Positions 1-8,858 of a stretch of 64,000 nucleotides of DNA are shown here, one piece after another (positions within the stretch are counted from its first letter, which is position 1; each line of letters opens with the position of its first letter). Source of the DNA: an uncultured bacterium (GTDB lineage: Bacteria; Pseudomonadota; Alphaproteobacteria; Rhodospirillales; Rhodospirillaceae); the NCBI GenBank assembly GCA_903888485.1, contig CAISTS010000032.1, forward strand, positions 124,001 through 188,000, read 5' to 3'. The translations under genes were made by a program, and so were the position numbers. The notes beneath the pieces are model-generated. The model saw only the letters and a program-made list of their open reading frames with translations. It was not told the origin of the DNA and did not search any database.

Positions 1-522
1 TTATCGTTGGTCGTGGTCGATGGTGTTCAAGGCTTCGGCAACGGCCGCATCATCCCCGCAGGCCCTTTACGAGAGTCCGTCACGGGCGGGCTCGCGCGCG
101 CGGATGCTGTCGTCCTCATGGGCGACGACCCGAACAGTCTGGCGCCGCAGCTCGGAGGGCGCTTGCCGGTGTTGCGCGCGCACTTGGCGCTGGGCCCGGA
201 GTGGCAGGCGCTGCGCGGACAGAAGGTCGTTGCCTTCGCCGGCATCGGCGGCCCCGAGCGGTTCTATCATGCCCTGCAAGCCGTGGGCGCACGCGTCGTT
301 GCATTCCATCCCTTCGGCGATCACTACGGCTACGCCGCCGCCGACATCCAACCAATGTTAGACGAAGCCTACAACGTCGGCGCCATTCCCGTGACGACGG
401 GCAAGGATGCCGTGCGCCTCGATCCCGATCAGCGCCAGCAGGTGAATGTGCTCAACATCACCGCCACCTGGGACGACGTACATCAGCTCGACGCGCTGCT
501 GAACAAAGTGATCGGCGACTAA
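1..522 (+). CDS. lpxK: Tetraacyldisaccharide 4'-kinase, C-terminal part (cut by window start)
   Basis: LpxK phosphorylates the 4' position of the lipid A disaccharide precursor at the inner membrane. The reading frame is open from base 1, so the N-terminus with its P-loop lies outside the window. The visible part opens with the family signature VVDGVQGFGNGRIIPAGPLR, which is very typical of LpxK, followed by the FAGIGGPERF segment and a C-terminal stretch containing TTGKDAVRL. The stop codon overlaps by 4 bp the stop of the oppositely oriented M23 peptidase gene. Identification rests on these motifs and is firm; the true start cannot be seen. Confidence 0.93.
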   Translation, partial: LSLVVVDGVQGFGNGRIIPAGPLRESVTGGLARADAVVLMGDDPNSLAPQLGGRLPVLRAHLALGPEWQALRGQKVVAFAGIGGPERFYHALQAVGARVVAFHPFGDHYGYAAADIQPMLDEAYNVGAIPVTTGKDAVRLDPDQRQQVNVLNITATWDDVHQLDALLNKVIGD

Positions 523-1328
523 TTCTTCGCCGGCAAGGTGGCGAGTACCGTCTCTGGGTCGAGACGCGTGTCGAACCAGGTGACGCCGAAGTGCAGATGC
601 GGCCCGCTCGCGCGACCTGTCATGCCGATTTCACCGATGATGTCGCCTTGCTTGACGTGCTGGCCGTCCGTCACATGCAGCTTGCTCATGTGGATGTAGA
701 CCGTCTGTAGGCCGTAGCCGTGACCCAGAACAACGGTATTGCCGGTCATGACCATCATCTCGTGGCGCAACGCGACAACGCCATCGGCGGCCGCGCGCAC
801 CGGCGTGCCCGTGGGCGCGGCGATATCAAGACCGGCATGGAACGAGCCCGGCGTGCCGTTGAGGATGCGCTGGCTGCCGAAGACGCCGGATATCCTCCCC
901 TCCGCCGGGCGGATGAGACCGGTCTCGAAATACGGCACCAACTCGAGCTTGGCGCGGGCCGCCTGCATCAGCTTGTTTTCGGCGAGGATCTGTTTCAGCG
1001 TCTCCGGGTCGGGCGTCACGGTTTTCTGCGGCACGCCGTCGACGCGTTCGATATTCCAAGTGCGCGGCGCGATGGCGAAGCGTTTAACCTCGCGCGCGCC
1101 GTCCGGCGCGGTGATGGTCAGCACGCCTTCCGCCGGCGCATCGCGGTCGATGCCCAGCAGAAAGCGGCCGTTATCCATGACCGGCACGCCGCGTTCGCCG
1201 AAGGTGATCTTTGCGCCCGCAGGCGCGTGACCGATGAGCAGACCGCCTTGCTCGCTGCGCCCTTCAAGCGTCGTCTCAGCCGACGCCGGCGACGAAATAA
1301 GAAGCAGAGCGAGGATCAACCGCTTCAC
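519..1328 (-). CDS. Secreted M23 family metallopeptidase
   Basis: A 269-residue protein with an N-terminal signal peptide (cleavage probably after ASA, about residue 17). A C-terminal peptidase M23 (LytM) domain spans about residues 140-260. Zinc ligands are all visible: H164 and D168 in HAGLD, and H246 in HLHFG, with H213 and H244 as the catalytic pair. M23 enzymes usually cut peptidoglycan cross-bridges, so a periplasmic cell-wall hydrolase is likely. The region before the domain (about residues 20-110) resembles a beta-rich substrate-positioning domain. The gene follows xseA with an ATGA overlap, so the two are probably co-transcribed. Confidence 0.88.
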   Translation of the reverse strand: MKRLILALLLISSPASAETTLEGRSEQGGLLIGHAPAGAKITFGERGVPVMDNGRFLLGIDRDAPAEGVLTITAPDGAREVKRFAIAPRTWNIERVDGVPQKTVTPDPETLKQILAENKLMQAARAKLELVPYFETGLIRPAEGRISGVFGSQRILNGTPGSFHAGLDIAAPTGTPVRAAADGVVALRHEMMVMTGNTVVLGHGYGLQTVYIHMSKLHVTDGQHVKQGDIIGEIGMTGRASGPHLHFGVTWFDTRLDPETVLATLPAKN

Positions 1329-2761
1329 AGCAACGATCCTTGTTTGCCGTCGTCTTTCTTAGGCGCGGCACGCACAGGCTTCACCGCCGCACCTTCCACG
1401 CGCGCGCCCACCGTTCCATCGGCGAACGCGACGTTGAGCGCAGCGCCCGCGGGGGCGCCCGCGACGGAGACCACCGGCGCGCCGCCGGCATCGGTCACCA
1501 TGGCGTAACCGCGCTCCAGCACACGTCGCGGCGAAACCGATTCCAGCCGCGCGAAAACGTGTTCGAGGCTGGTCGCCGCATCCTGCGTACTGCGCTGGGC
1601 CGCCCGCAACGCGCGCTCGGCAAGATTGGCGACCTCGTTGCACTGGCGCTGCATGTCCGCGAGGAACCGTTGCGGGTTAAGGCGTGTACTGGCAATCGTG
1701 AGCTTCTCGGTAATGGTCTGCAGGAACCGCCGGGGCGCTTCAGCAAGGCGCTCGCTCAAGGCATCGAGATCTTGGGTCTTCTGCGCGACGATCATGTCGA
1801 GGCGCGGGATGCCGCGCACGAGACCCTCGAGATGCATGCGCCGCTCCTCCAGCGTGCGCATCGCGGCCTGCATCAGGCGGTCCTGCGCTTTGTGCACCTG
1901 GGCCAGCAGTTCGAGCCGCACCGGCACGGCCATCTCGGCGGCAGCGGTTGGCGTGGGTGCGCGCCGGTCGGCGGCGAAGTCGATCAACGTCGTGTCGGTC
2001 TCGTGACCGACGGCGCTGATGAGCGGAATCACGGACGCCGCAGCCGCACGCACGACGTTCTCTTCGTTGAAGGACCAGAGGTCTTCGAGACTACCACCGC
2101 CGCGCGCCACGATGATCACATCGGGCCGCGGGATCGCACCGCCGGGCTCCAGCGCATTGAAACCGGCGATGGCCGCCGCGACTTCGTTTGCCGAGCCCTC
2201 ACCCTGCACCTTCACCGGCCAAAGAATGACGCGGCGCGGGAAACGGTCGGCAAGGCGGTGGAGAATGTCGCGGATCACCGCGCCCGTGGGCGATGTCACC
2301 ACGCCGATGACCTCGGGCAAATAGGGCAGCTTCTTCTTGCGCGATTCGTCGAACAGGCCTTCGGCGGCGAGTTTCTTTCTGCGGTCTTCCAACAGCTTGA
2401 GCAGCGCGCCTTGGCCCGCCAACTCGACTGCATCGATGATGATCTGATAGCTCGACCGCCCGGGATAGGTCGTGAGCTTGCCGGTCGCGATGACCTCCAT
2501 GCCCTCCTCGGGGCGGATGGAAAGCCGGCTCATGGTGCCGCGCCAGATGATGCCGTCGAGGCAGGCGTTCTCATCCTTGAGGCGCAGGTAACAATGGCCC
2601 GACGTCGCCACCTTTGGCTGTGAGATTTCGCCGCGCACGCGCACGTAGCCGAAGCTGTCCTCGACCGTGCGCTTCAGCGCCGCCGAAAGCTCCGAGACGG
2701 TAAAAGCGGCAGCGTTTCCGCCAAGTTCCGGGGGCGTATCCAAGAGTGGCAAGTCGCTCAT
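1325..2761 (-). CDS. xseA: Exodeoxyribonuclease VII large subunit
   Basis: A 478-residue protein of normal XseA length. It starts with an OB-fold nucleic-acid-binding domain (about residues 20-115, including the VRGEISQPK and LKDENA segments). The central catalytic region contains [34 protein letters not shown] and [20 protein letters not shown], all hallmark motifs of the family. A long helical tail (about residues 290-430) is expected to bind several XseB subunits. With XseB it degrades single-stranded DNA in both directions in the cytoplasm. The small subunit gene xseB is not in this window. The 3' end overlaps the M23 peptidase start (ATGA). Confidence 0.95.
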   Translation of the reverse strand: MSDLPLLDTPPELGGNAAAFTVSELSAALKRTVEDSFGYVRVRGEISQPKVATSGHCYLRLKDENACLDGIIWRGTMSRLSIRPEEGMEVIATGKLTTYPGRSSYQIIIDAVELAGQGALLKLLEDRRKKLAAEGLFDESRKKKLPYLPEVIGVVTSPTGAVIRDILHRLADRFPRRVILWPVKVQGEGSANEVAAAIAGFNALEPGGAIPRPDVIIVARGGGSLEDLWSFNEENVVRAAAASVIPLISAVGHETDTTLIDFAADRRAPTPTAAAEMAVPVRLELLAQVHKAQDRLMQAAMRTLEERRMHLEGLVRGIPRLDMIVAQKTQDLDALSERLAEAPRRFLQTITEKLTIASTRLNPQRFLADMQRQCNEVANLAERALRAAQRSTQDAATSLEHVFARLESVSPRRVLERGYAMVTDAGGAPVVSVAGAPAGAALNVAFADGTVGARVEGAAVKPVRAAPKKDDGKQGSLL

Positions 2762-2810
2762 GGCTCTGTTATGCCACAGCCGGAAACGGCCATACAGAGC
2801 GGGGACAGAG

Positions 2811-4094
2811 ATGCGGGTACTGGTTGTGGGCGGCGGCGGACGAGAGCATGCCTTGTGCTGGGCGCTCAGCGCCTCGCCCCTCTGCGACGTCCTTTATTGT
2901 GCGCCGGGAAATCCGGGAATCGCCCAAGTGGCTACGTGCTTGCCGGTCAGCGCCGAGGACGTTCCCAGCCTCGTCGCCCTCGCCCAAAAAGAGAAAATCG
3001 ACTTCGTCGTCGTCGGCCCCGAGGCGCCGCTGGTGGCGGGCCTGGTGGATGCTCTGGCCGCCGTCGGCATTAAGGCTTTCGGTCCGTCCGCCAAGGCCGC
3101 GCGGCTCGAAGGCTCCAAGGCCTTCATGAAGGACTTCTTCGCCCGTCACAATATCCCGACCGCCGCCTACGGCCGTTTCACCGACGCCGCCAAGGCCAAG
3201 GCCTTCATCGACGCCAAAGGCGCGCCCATTGTGGTTAAGGCCGACGGCCTCGCCGCCGGCAAAGGCGTGATTATCGCCAAGACCACCGCCGAGGCCCACG
3301 CCGCCGTTGACAGCATCATGACCGAGAAAGTCTTCGGCGCCGCCGGCAACGAAGTCGTGGTCGAGGAATTTTTGGAAGGCGAGGAAGTCAGCTTCTTTGC
3401 GCTGGTCGACGGCACGACGGCGCTGCCGCTTGCGTCGGCACAGGATCACAAAGCCGTCGGTGACGGCGACACCGGGCCCAACACGGGCGGCATGGGCGCT
3501 TACTCGCCGACGCCTTTAGTGAATGACGCGCTGCAAGCGCGCATCATGAAAGAGGTCATCGCGCCGACAGTGAGCGGTCTTGCCGCAGAAGGCTCGCCGT
3601 TCAAAGGCGTGCTGTTCGCCGGGCTGATGATCACCAAGGAGGGGCCGAAGACGCTCGAATTCAACGTCCGCTTCGGCGATCCCGAGTGCGAAGTGCTGAT
3701 GATGCGCCTCAAGTCCGATCTGTTGCCAGCGCTCACCGCTTCTGCCGACGGCCAGCTCAAGAATTTTGATCTACGCTGGAAGGACGAGACCGCGCTCGTC
3801 GTGATCATGGCCGCCAACGGCTATCCCGGCACGCCGCAAAAGGGCACGGTGATCCAAGGCTTGGACGACGCGGCGAAAATTCCCGGCGTGCAGGTCTTCC
3901 ACGCCGGCACCAAAGCCAATGGCAGCGCAATCGTCGCCAACGGCGGGCGTGTGCTGGCGGTGACGGCCACAGGAAAATCCGTGAGCGAAGCGCAAGCGCT
4001 GGCTTACAAGGGCGTCGATACGATCAAATGGCCGGGGGGCTTTTGCCGGCGCGATATCGGCTGGCGCGCCGTGGCGCGCGAGAAGACGCGTTAG
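2811..4094 (+). CDS. purD: Phosphoribosylamine--glycine ligase (GAR synthetase)
   Basis: PurD joins glycine to phosphoribosylamine with ATP in de novo purine synthesis. The ATG at 2811 gives the canonical N-terminus [19 protein letters not shown]; the frame is open further upstream, but that would run antisense over the xseA start. The 427-residue product has the N-domain Rossmann motif, the ATP-grasp segments [11 protein letters not shown] and [17 protein letters not shown], the [21 protein letters not shown] signature and FNVRFGDPE near the metal site. The gene stands alone between two oppositely oriented units. Length and motifs match the family completely. Confidence 0.96.
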   Translation: MRVLVVGGGGREHALCWALSASPLCDVLYCAPGNPGIAQVATCLPVSAEDVPSLVALAQKEKIDFVVVGPEAPLVAGLVDALAAVGIKAFGPSAKAARLEGSKAFMKDFFARHNIPTAAYGRFTDAAKAKAFIDAKGAPIVVKADGLAAGKGVIIAKTTAEAHAAVDSIMTEKVFGAAGNEVVVEEFLEGEEVSFFALVDGTTALPLASAQDHKAVGDGDTGPNTGGMGAYSPTPLVNDALQARIMKEVIAPTVSGLAAEGSPFKGVLFAGLMITKEGPKTLEFNVRFGDPECEVLMMRLKSDLLPALTASADGQLKNFDLRWKDETALVVIMAANGYPGTPQKGTVIQGLDDAAKIPGVQVFHAGTKANGSAIVANGGRVLAVTATGKSVSEAQALAYKGVDTIKWPGGFCRRDIGWRAVAREKTR

Positions 4095-4095
4095 A

Positions 4096-4527
4096 CTATT
4101 TACACTGCGACGTGAGCGTCTGGGACTTGGGGTCCATCTTGCTCTTGTCGTCGCCTTCCTGCACCAGTTCCACGCCGGAGAAAAAGCCGCGCGCCGTGGT
4201 GGCAGTGGCGATATCCAGCAATTCTTTGATGAACACGTCGAGGCGCTGGCCTTGCAGGTCCGCCGGCTGCGGCATCGTCTTGTAAAGATGAAGCATCAGC
4301 TTCTCGTGCACGACCGGCACCATGAAACAGGCCGGGCGCTCGTTGACGCCCACATCCAATATCAGGCGCAGGGTCACAACCTGATAGCGCACGCCCGACG
4401 GCGTGCGGTACGGCGACATGAACGGCTGGAGCTGCACCTTGGCGCCGCCGTAGCCAACGGGCTCGTCCTCGGCGGCGTAAGCCGGAGCTGCAATCAGGAG
4501 CGCGAGTGCGGCGAGAAGGGCTTTCAT
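4096..4527 (-). CDS. Hypothetical exported protein, remotely FliL-like
   Basis: A 143-residue product starting at the ATG at 4527, which gives a clean signal peptide (MKALLAALALLIAAPAYAAE); the frame extends further upstream into tadA, but that longer form lacks a signal. The mature part has a beta stretch (RYQVVTLRLILDVG), a long helix with MVPVVHEKLMLHLY, and the ending GFFSGVELVQE followed by a polar tail. The order of these elements recalls the periplasmic domain of the flagellar protein FliL, but no flagellar genes lie nearby and the N-terminus is a cleavable signal instead of a membrane anchor. Function unknown. The stop lies 1 bp from the purD stop. Confidence 0.7.
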   Translation of the reverse strand: MKALLAALALLIAAPAYAAEDEPVGYGGAKVQLQPFMSPYRTPSGVRYQVVTLRLILDVGVNERPACFMVPVVHEKLMLHLYKTMPQPADLQGQRLDVFIKELLDIATATTARGFFSGVELVQEGDDKSKMDPKSQTLTSQCK

Positions 4528-4541
4528 GGCGCCAGTGTAGC

Positions 4542-5009
4542 TCAGCGCCGCACGGCGAAGAAGCCCTTGAGCAAGGCTTCGGCGCGGCTGGCGGCGACGC
4601 CACCGACGACTTCGGGGCGATGATGGCATGTGGGCTGTTCGAAAATCCGCGCGCCATGTTCAATCCCGCCGCCCTTGGGATCGTAGGCGCCGAAGATCAC
4701 GCGCCGCAGGCGCGCAAAGGACGCCGCGGTGGCGCACATGGCGCAAGGTTCCAATGTGACGTAGAGGTCGCAGCCGGCCAACCGGGGCGCCGCGATCTTG
4801 GCGGCAGCGGCGCGGATCACCAGAATCTCGGCGTGGGCGGTCGGATCGTGGCGGGCCTCGGTCTCGTTTCCGGCCGTCGCCAGAACTTCGCCCGTGGCCG
4901 GATCGACGATCACCGCCCCGATCGGCACCTCGCCGCGCGCGCCGGCGGCCTCGGCCTCGGCGAAGGCAAGGGCCATGAAATCGCTGGAAAAATCGCGTGT
5001 TACGGACAT
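4542..5009 (-). CDS. tadA: tRNA-specific adenosine deaminase
   Basis: TadA converts A34 to inosine in tRNA-Arg(ACG), an essential wobble modification. The 155-residue protein carries the cytidine/deoxycytidylate deaminase zinc site: H59 and E61 in HAE, and C89/C92 in PCAMC. The usual N-terminal ALAFAEAEAA helix and GAVIVDPATGEVLATAGNE strands are also present. It ends in a typical tail (RAEALLKGFFAVRR). The ATG at 5009 is preferred. The gene is followed after 14 bp by the small exported protein on the same strand. Confidence 0.94.
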   Translation of the reverse strand: MSVTRDFSSDFMALAFAEAEAAGARGEVPIGAVIVDPATGEVLATAGNETEARHDPTAHAEILVIRAAAAKIAAPRLAGCDLYVTLEPCAMCATAASFARLRRVIFGAYDPKGGGIEHGARIFEQPTCHHRPEVVGGVAASRAEALLKGFFAVRR

Positions 5010-5065
5010 GCCGCCAGACTACCCGCTGGGCGCGCGCTTTGAAATCGTTAAGGAGGAGTAAGGAT

Positions 5066-6172
5066 TTGCTAACGGACGACCGGTACCCTGCGCCCATGGT
5101 TCAAGGCCTCAGCAATATGATCAAAGTCGCGGGGCAGACCGTGGAGCGCTCGACGCTCGCCGGCCTGCAGAACGCCAGCGCCAAGAGCGGCGTGAGCTTC
5201 CAATACCTGGTCGCCAAGGCCGCGCAGGAAAGCAGCCTGCAAGCGGGCGCCACGGCCAAAACATCCTCAGCGGTGGGCCTCTTCCAGTTCACTAAGGGCA
5301 CGTGGCTCGACATGATGCGCAAGCACGGCGCGCTCTACGGCTATGGCGACCTCGCGGCAAAGATCAACGTGACGGACGACGGCAAAACCACGGTCAGCGA
5401 TCCCGCCGCCGAGAAGCGTTTGATGGCGCTGCGCGGTAACGCCGAGGCTTCGGCGCTGATGGCCGCCGAATACGCGCGCGACAACGCCACGTCGCTCTAT
5501 GATGCACTGGGGCGCAAGGTCGATGCCGCCGATCTGTATCTCGCGCACTTCCTGGGCGCCTCGGGCGCAAGCCAGTTGCTGAATGCCGCCGAAAAGACAC
5601 CCGACGCTTCCGCCGCCGCGCTGTTGCCGGGCGCCGCGAAAGCCAATGCATCTGTGTTTTACGCAGCTGATGGCCGCGCCCGCACGGCGGGCGAAGTCGT
5701 CGCGCTGATCCGCGAACGTTTCTCCGGCCAGATGGAACGCTACGCCGAGGTCGCCGATACGGTGGCCGGAACGGCCGAGACTCCGATTCCCGAACGCGCG
5801 CCTGCGGCGTTGCCAGCGCAGTTCAACGATGTGCGCGGCGCCATGATCAAGACCGAGACGCGCGACCCCAGCAAGGCCATGATCTCGCGCTTCATCATGG
5901 AAGAGCTCGCCAAGATGATCGCCATGAAGCCCATGATGATGGGCGATGAGGGCGAAGAAGAGCAGCCCGACCAGACCCTCGTGTCCTCAAATGGATTCCA
6001 AGGCGCCGATTTCGCCGCAGCCATGAGCAAGGCGCTTGCGAAAACCACCGGCGATGCGCCCGCCGAACCGCCCAGGCCGCGCGCCAGCGACGCCATGCGC
6101 ACCTACGACATGCTGAACGCGGTGCCGACGCCGGGCGCGCCGTTTCTTCCCCTGCGCCGCGATCCGCGCTAG
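5066..6172 (+). CDS. Lytic transglycosylase (SLT) domain protein
   Basis: Contains a soluble-lytic-transglycosylase-like fold in the first 150 residues: AAQESSLQAGA carries the likely catalytic Glu, followed by SSAVGLFQFTKGTWLDMM. Later comes an alanine-rich stretch with YLAHFLGASGASQLLNA. The C-terminal half is low complexity, rich in Met, Pro and Ala, and has no recognisable domain. Start: an AGGAGG at 5051-5056 sits 9 nt before an in-frame TTG at 5066, which is preferred; an ATG at 5096 lacks a good ribosome site. No signal peptide is evident, so export would need another route, as for some flagellar or secretion-associated transglycosylases. Family assignment is good, role unknown. Confidence 0.8.
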   Translation: MLTDDRYPAPMVQGLSNMIKVAGQTVERSTLAGLQNASAKSGVSFQYLVAKAAQESSLQAGATAKTSSAVGLFQFTKGTWLDMMRKHGALYGYGDLAAKINVTDDGKTTVSDPAAEKRLMALRGNAEASALMAAEYARDNATSLYDALGRKVDAADLYLAHFLGASGASQLLNAAEKTPDASAAALLPGAAKANASVFYAADGRARTAGEVVALIRERFSGQMERYAEVADTVAGTAETPIPERAPAALPAQFNDVRGAMIKTETRDPSKAMISRFIMEELAKMIAMKPMMMGDEGEEEQPDQTLVSSNGFQGADFAAAMSKALAKTTGDAPAEPPRPRASDAMRTYDMLNAVPTPGAPFLPLRRDPR

Positions 6173-6232
6173 CCACTGGCGCCATTCACCGAATTCTCAT
6201 AGCTTTGGCCGCTTTCTCGCCAGGAGAAAGCG

Positions 6233-6667
6233 ATGCCCTTTCCCTCCGCACTCTTTCCGCCGACAAGGCCTGCCCGCGACACCGACGTCACCGCGCTTGC
6301 GGCGTTGTGGGAACGCTGCGCGCTCACGCGGCCCTGGAACGATCCCGTCACCGACATCGCTTTTGCGCGCAAGGGACCGAACTCCGAGGTCTTGGTGATC
6401 GAGCAGGATGGTAAAATCTGCGCCAGCGTCATGGTCGGTCATGACGGCCATCGCGGCTGGGTCTACTACCTCGCCGTTGAGCCCGACCTGCAACGCGGCG
6501 GGCTCGGGCGTCACATCATGGACGAAGCCCAGTCCTGGCTGCGCGCCAAGGGCGCATGGAAGATGCACCTGATGATCCGGCGCTCCAACGGCGCGGTACG
6601 TACGTTCTATGAAAAGCTGGGTTTTTCGGAGAGCGACGTCGTCGTGCTGTCCAAAAGCTTGACTTAG
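6233..6667 (+). CDS. ypeA: GNAT acetyltransferase, YpeA type
   Basis: A 144-residue single-domain GNAT protein. The segment ALWERCALTRPWNDPVTDI followed by VGHDGHRGWVYYLAVEP is the signature of the YpeA subgroup. The acetyl-CoA pyrophosphate loop is QRGGLGRHIM, and the C-terminal FYEKLGFSESDVVVLSK is typical. The ATG at 6233 is preceded by CAGGAG at a good distance. The substrate of YpeA proteins is not established. The gene stands 46 bp before the glutamine-amidotransferase-like gene, possibly in the same transcript. Confidence 0.88.
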   Translation: MPFPSALFPPTRPARDTDVTALAALWERCALTRPWNDPVTDIAFARKGPNSEVLVIEQDGKICASVMVGHDGHRGWVYYLAVEPDLQRGGLGRHIMDEAQSWLRAKGAWKMHLMIRRSNGAVRTFYEKLGFSESDVVVLSKSLT

Positions 6668-6713
6668 AACGGGCCCGGTGGCCCTACTCCGGCAAGATCA
6701 CGAGGACAAGAGC

Positions 6714-7463
6714 ATGAGCCACGACCCGCCTCTCATCGGCATCACCGCCGACAGCGAACAGCCGAAAGCCGGCGCGCGCAGCGACTATTCGAAGTACCCG
6801 TGGTACGCCATCCGCGAGAACTACTGCTCGGCCGTGCGTGAAGCCGGCGGCGTACCGCTGGTGCTGCCCCATGAAGTCTCTCTGGTGGCGCAGTATGCCG
6901 AACTGCTCGATGGACTTTTGGTTTCGGGCGGCGCCTTCGACGTCGATCCGGCGCTGTTCGGCGATACCTCGCGCCATGAAACCGTGGTGCTGAAAGAAGG
7001 CCGCACCGATTTCGAACTCGGCATCACGCGCGCCATGCTGAAGGCCGATAAGCCCGTCTTTGGAATCTGCGGCGGCCAGCAACTTCTCGCGGTGGCCCTG
7101 GGCGGCACGCTGATCCAGCACATCCCCGACGAAGTGAAGAATCCCCTCGCCCACGAGCAACCCAATCCGCGCCACCAGGCCGGCCACGACATCAAGATCA
7201 CGCCGGGCTCCAAGCTGCACAAGATCATGGGCATGGCGTCAGCGCCCGTGAACAGCGCACACCATCAGGCGGTCAAAGCCGTGCCGAAAGAGATCGTCGT
7301 CGATGCCGTGGCGCCCGACGGCGTCATCGAAGGCATCGAAGATCCCCAACGTGACTTCGTCATCGGCGTCCAGTGGCACCCCGAATTCCACATCAGCGAA
7401 GGCGACAAGCGCTTGTTCAAGGCCTTCGTCGATGCCGCCCGCAAACGCGCAGGTCCGTCATGA
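6714..7463 (+). CDS. Class I glutamine amidotransferase-like hydrolase (PuuD family)
   Basis: A 249-residue member of the gamma-glutamyl-gamma-aminobutyrate hydrolase family (peptidase C26). The nucleophile elbow is FGICGGQQLLAVALGG, and the catalytic His-Glu pair lies in VQWHPEF. The GGAFDVDPALFGD segment is also typical of PuuD. The enzyme would release glutamate from a gamma-glutamyl compound; no other putrescine-catabolism gene is nearby, so the true substrate is uncertain. The ATG at 6714 has GAGGA upstream. The stop overlaps the rluB start (ATGA), so translation is coupled. Confidence 0.88.
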   Translation: MSHDPPLIGITADSEQPKAGARSDYSKYPWYAIRENYCSAVREAGGVPLVLPHEVSLVAQYAELLDGLLVSGGAFDVDPALFGDTSRHETVVLKEGRTDFELGITRAMLKADKPVFGICGGQQLLAVALGGTLIQHIPDEVKNPLAHEQPNPRHQAGHDIKITPGSKLHKIMGMASAPVNSAHHQAVKAVPKEIVVDAVAPDGVIEGIEDPQRDFVIGVQWHPEFHISEGDKRLFKAFVDAARKRAGPS

Positions 7464-8290
7464 CTCCGAAGCCATCTGGCGAGAAGGGCGAGCGCATCGC
7501 AAAGGTGATGGCGCGCGCAGGTCTGTGTTCGCGCCGCGATGCCGAGCGGTGGATTGCCCTCGGCCGTGTGTCCCTGAACGGCAAGGTGCTGGAAACGCCG
7601 GCACAGGTAGTGCGGGCCGGCGATGACGTGCGTGTCGATGGAAAACCGCTGCCGACGGTCGATCGCGCGCGCCTCTGGCGCTTTCACAAACCCAAAGGTC
7701 TCGTCACCACGCACAAGGACGAGAAAGGCCGCACGACGGTCTTCGACGTACTGCCGCCGGATTTGCCGCGCGTGGTCAGCATCGGGCGGCTCGATCTGAC
7801 ATCGGAAGGCTTGCTGCTGCTCACCAACGACGGTGCGCTGGCGCGCGCCATGGAGCTGCCGGAGCGCGGCTGGGTCCGCAGGTACCGCGTGCGTGTGCAC
7901 GGCCGCATCGACGACAAGATGCTCGCGCGCCTCAAGAAGGGCGTCACCGTCGATGGCGTCCGCTACGGCGCCATCGACGCCGCCATCGATAAGGTGGAAG
8001 GCGCCGATAAACCGCTGTCCAAGAGCAACACCTGGGTCACGGTGGCCTTGAGCGAAGGTAAGAACCGCGAAGTGCGCAAGGTGATGGAGTTCCTGGGGCT
8101 CACGGTGAACCGCCTCATCCGCGTGGCCTACGGCCCCTTCCAGCTCGGCAAACTCGAGCAGGGTGTGCTCGAAGAAGTGCCGGCGCAGGTGGTGCGCCAG
8201 CAGCTGGGCAGCGCCGCGCCCGCCGGACTCAATATCAAACGCAAGCGGACGCAAAGAGAACCACAGAAGAGCGATGCCGAAGAAGCTTGA
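7460..8290 (+). CDS. rluB: 23S rRNA pseudouridine synthase, RluB/RsuA family
   Basis: A 276-residue pseudouridine synthase with an N-terminal S4 RNA-binding domain (RIAKVMARAGLCSRRDAERW, about residues 10-70) and a RsuA-type catalytic domain. The catalytic Asp lies in SIGRLDLTSEGLLLLTNDG; GKNREVRKVMEFLGL and LIRVAYGPF are the other conserved blocks. The length without a long C-terminal extension and the S4 domain favour RluB (U2605 of 23S rRNA) over RluE or RluF, but RsuA-family members cannot be fully separated by eye. It starts inside the end of the upstream hydrolase gene and overlaps rsmD by 17 bp. Confidence 0.88.
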   Translation: MTPKPSGEKGERIAKVMARAGLCSRRDAERWIALGRVSLNGKVLETPAQVVRAGDDVRVDGKPLPTVDRARLWRFHKPKGLVTTHKDEKGRTTVFDVLPPDLPRVVSIGRLDLTSEGLLLLTNDGALARAMELPERGWVRRYRVRVHGRIDDKMLARLKKGVTVDGVRYGAIDAAIDKVEGADKPLSKSNTWVTVALSEGKNREVRKVMEFLGLTVNRLIRVAYGPFQLGKLEQGVLEEVPAQVVRQQLGSAAPAGLNIKRKRTQREPQKSDAEEA

Positions 8291-8858
8291 CGGCAAGCCC
8301 GGATCCGTGCGCCTCATCGCCGGCGCCTGGCGCGGGCGCAGCATCGAAGCGCCCGCCGGCGACATCGTGCGGCCCACCGCCGACCGCGTGCGCGAGGCGC
8401 TGTTCAACCGGCTCGCTCACGCTTTTGAAGACTTCGATTTGCGCGGCGCGCGCGTGGTCGATGTCTTCGCCGGAACCGGCGCGCTGGGCCTCGAAGCCCT
8501 CTCGCGCGGCGCGGCGCAGGCTTATCTGCTGGACCGCAATCCGGCGGTGATCACCCTCCTCAAGCGCAATGTGGCAAAGTTGGGGGCGGAAGACCGTGCC
8601 GTGGTGATGAACGCGGACGGCGCGCACCTGCCCCGCGCGGCGGCGGCATGCGACCTCGCCTTCCTTGATCCGCCTTACGGCGAAGGCCTCGTCGTTCCCG
8701 CCCTGCAAGGCCTTTCGCGCCAAGGCTGGCTCAAGCCTTATGCGCTGGTGAGCGTCGAGACCGATGCCGGCGAAATCGAGCCGGCCGCCGAAGGCTTCCA
8801 GCTCCTCGACCGGCGCGCCTATGGACGCGTAGCCATTAGCGTTCTGAGATTCGGATAA
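8274..8858 (+). CDS. rsmD: 16S rRNA (guanine966-N2)-methyltransferase
   Basis: RsmD methylates G966 of 16S rRNA during 30S assembly. The 194-residue protein shows the N-terminal RLIAGAWRGRSIEAP block, RPTADRVREALFNRLAH, the SAM-binding motif DVFAGTGALGLEALSRGA and the catalytic FLDPPYGEG (DPPY). It overlaps the end of rluB by 17 bp, so the two rRNA-modification genes form one unit with the upstream hydrolase. The stop is immediately followed by the stop of the next, oppositely oriented gene. Confidence 0.94.
   Translation: MPKKLDGKPGSVRLIAGAWRGRSIEAPAGDIVRPTADRVREALFNRLAHAFEDFDLRGARVVDVFAGTGALGLEALSRGAAQAYLLDRNPAVITLLKRNVAKLGAEDRAVVMNADGAHLPRAAAACDLAFLDPPYGEGLVVPALQGLSRQGWLKPYALVSVETDAGEIEPAAEGFQLLDRRAYGRVAISVLRFG

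Noticed and set aside
615-622. Lone ACCTGTCA as a third lux box
   Set aside because: Only one half-site, inside the M23 peptidase gene, with no matching second arm.
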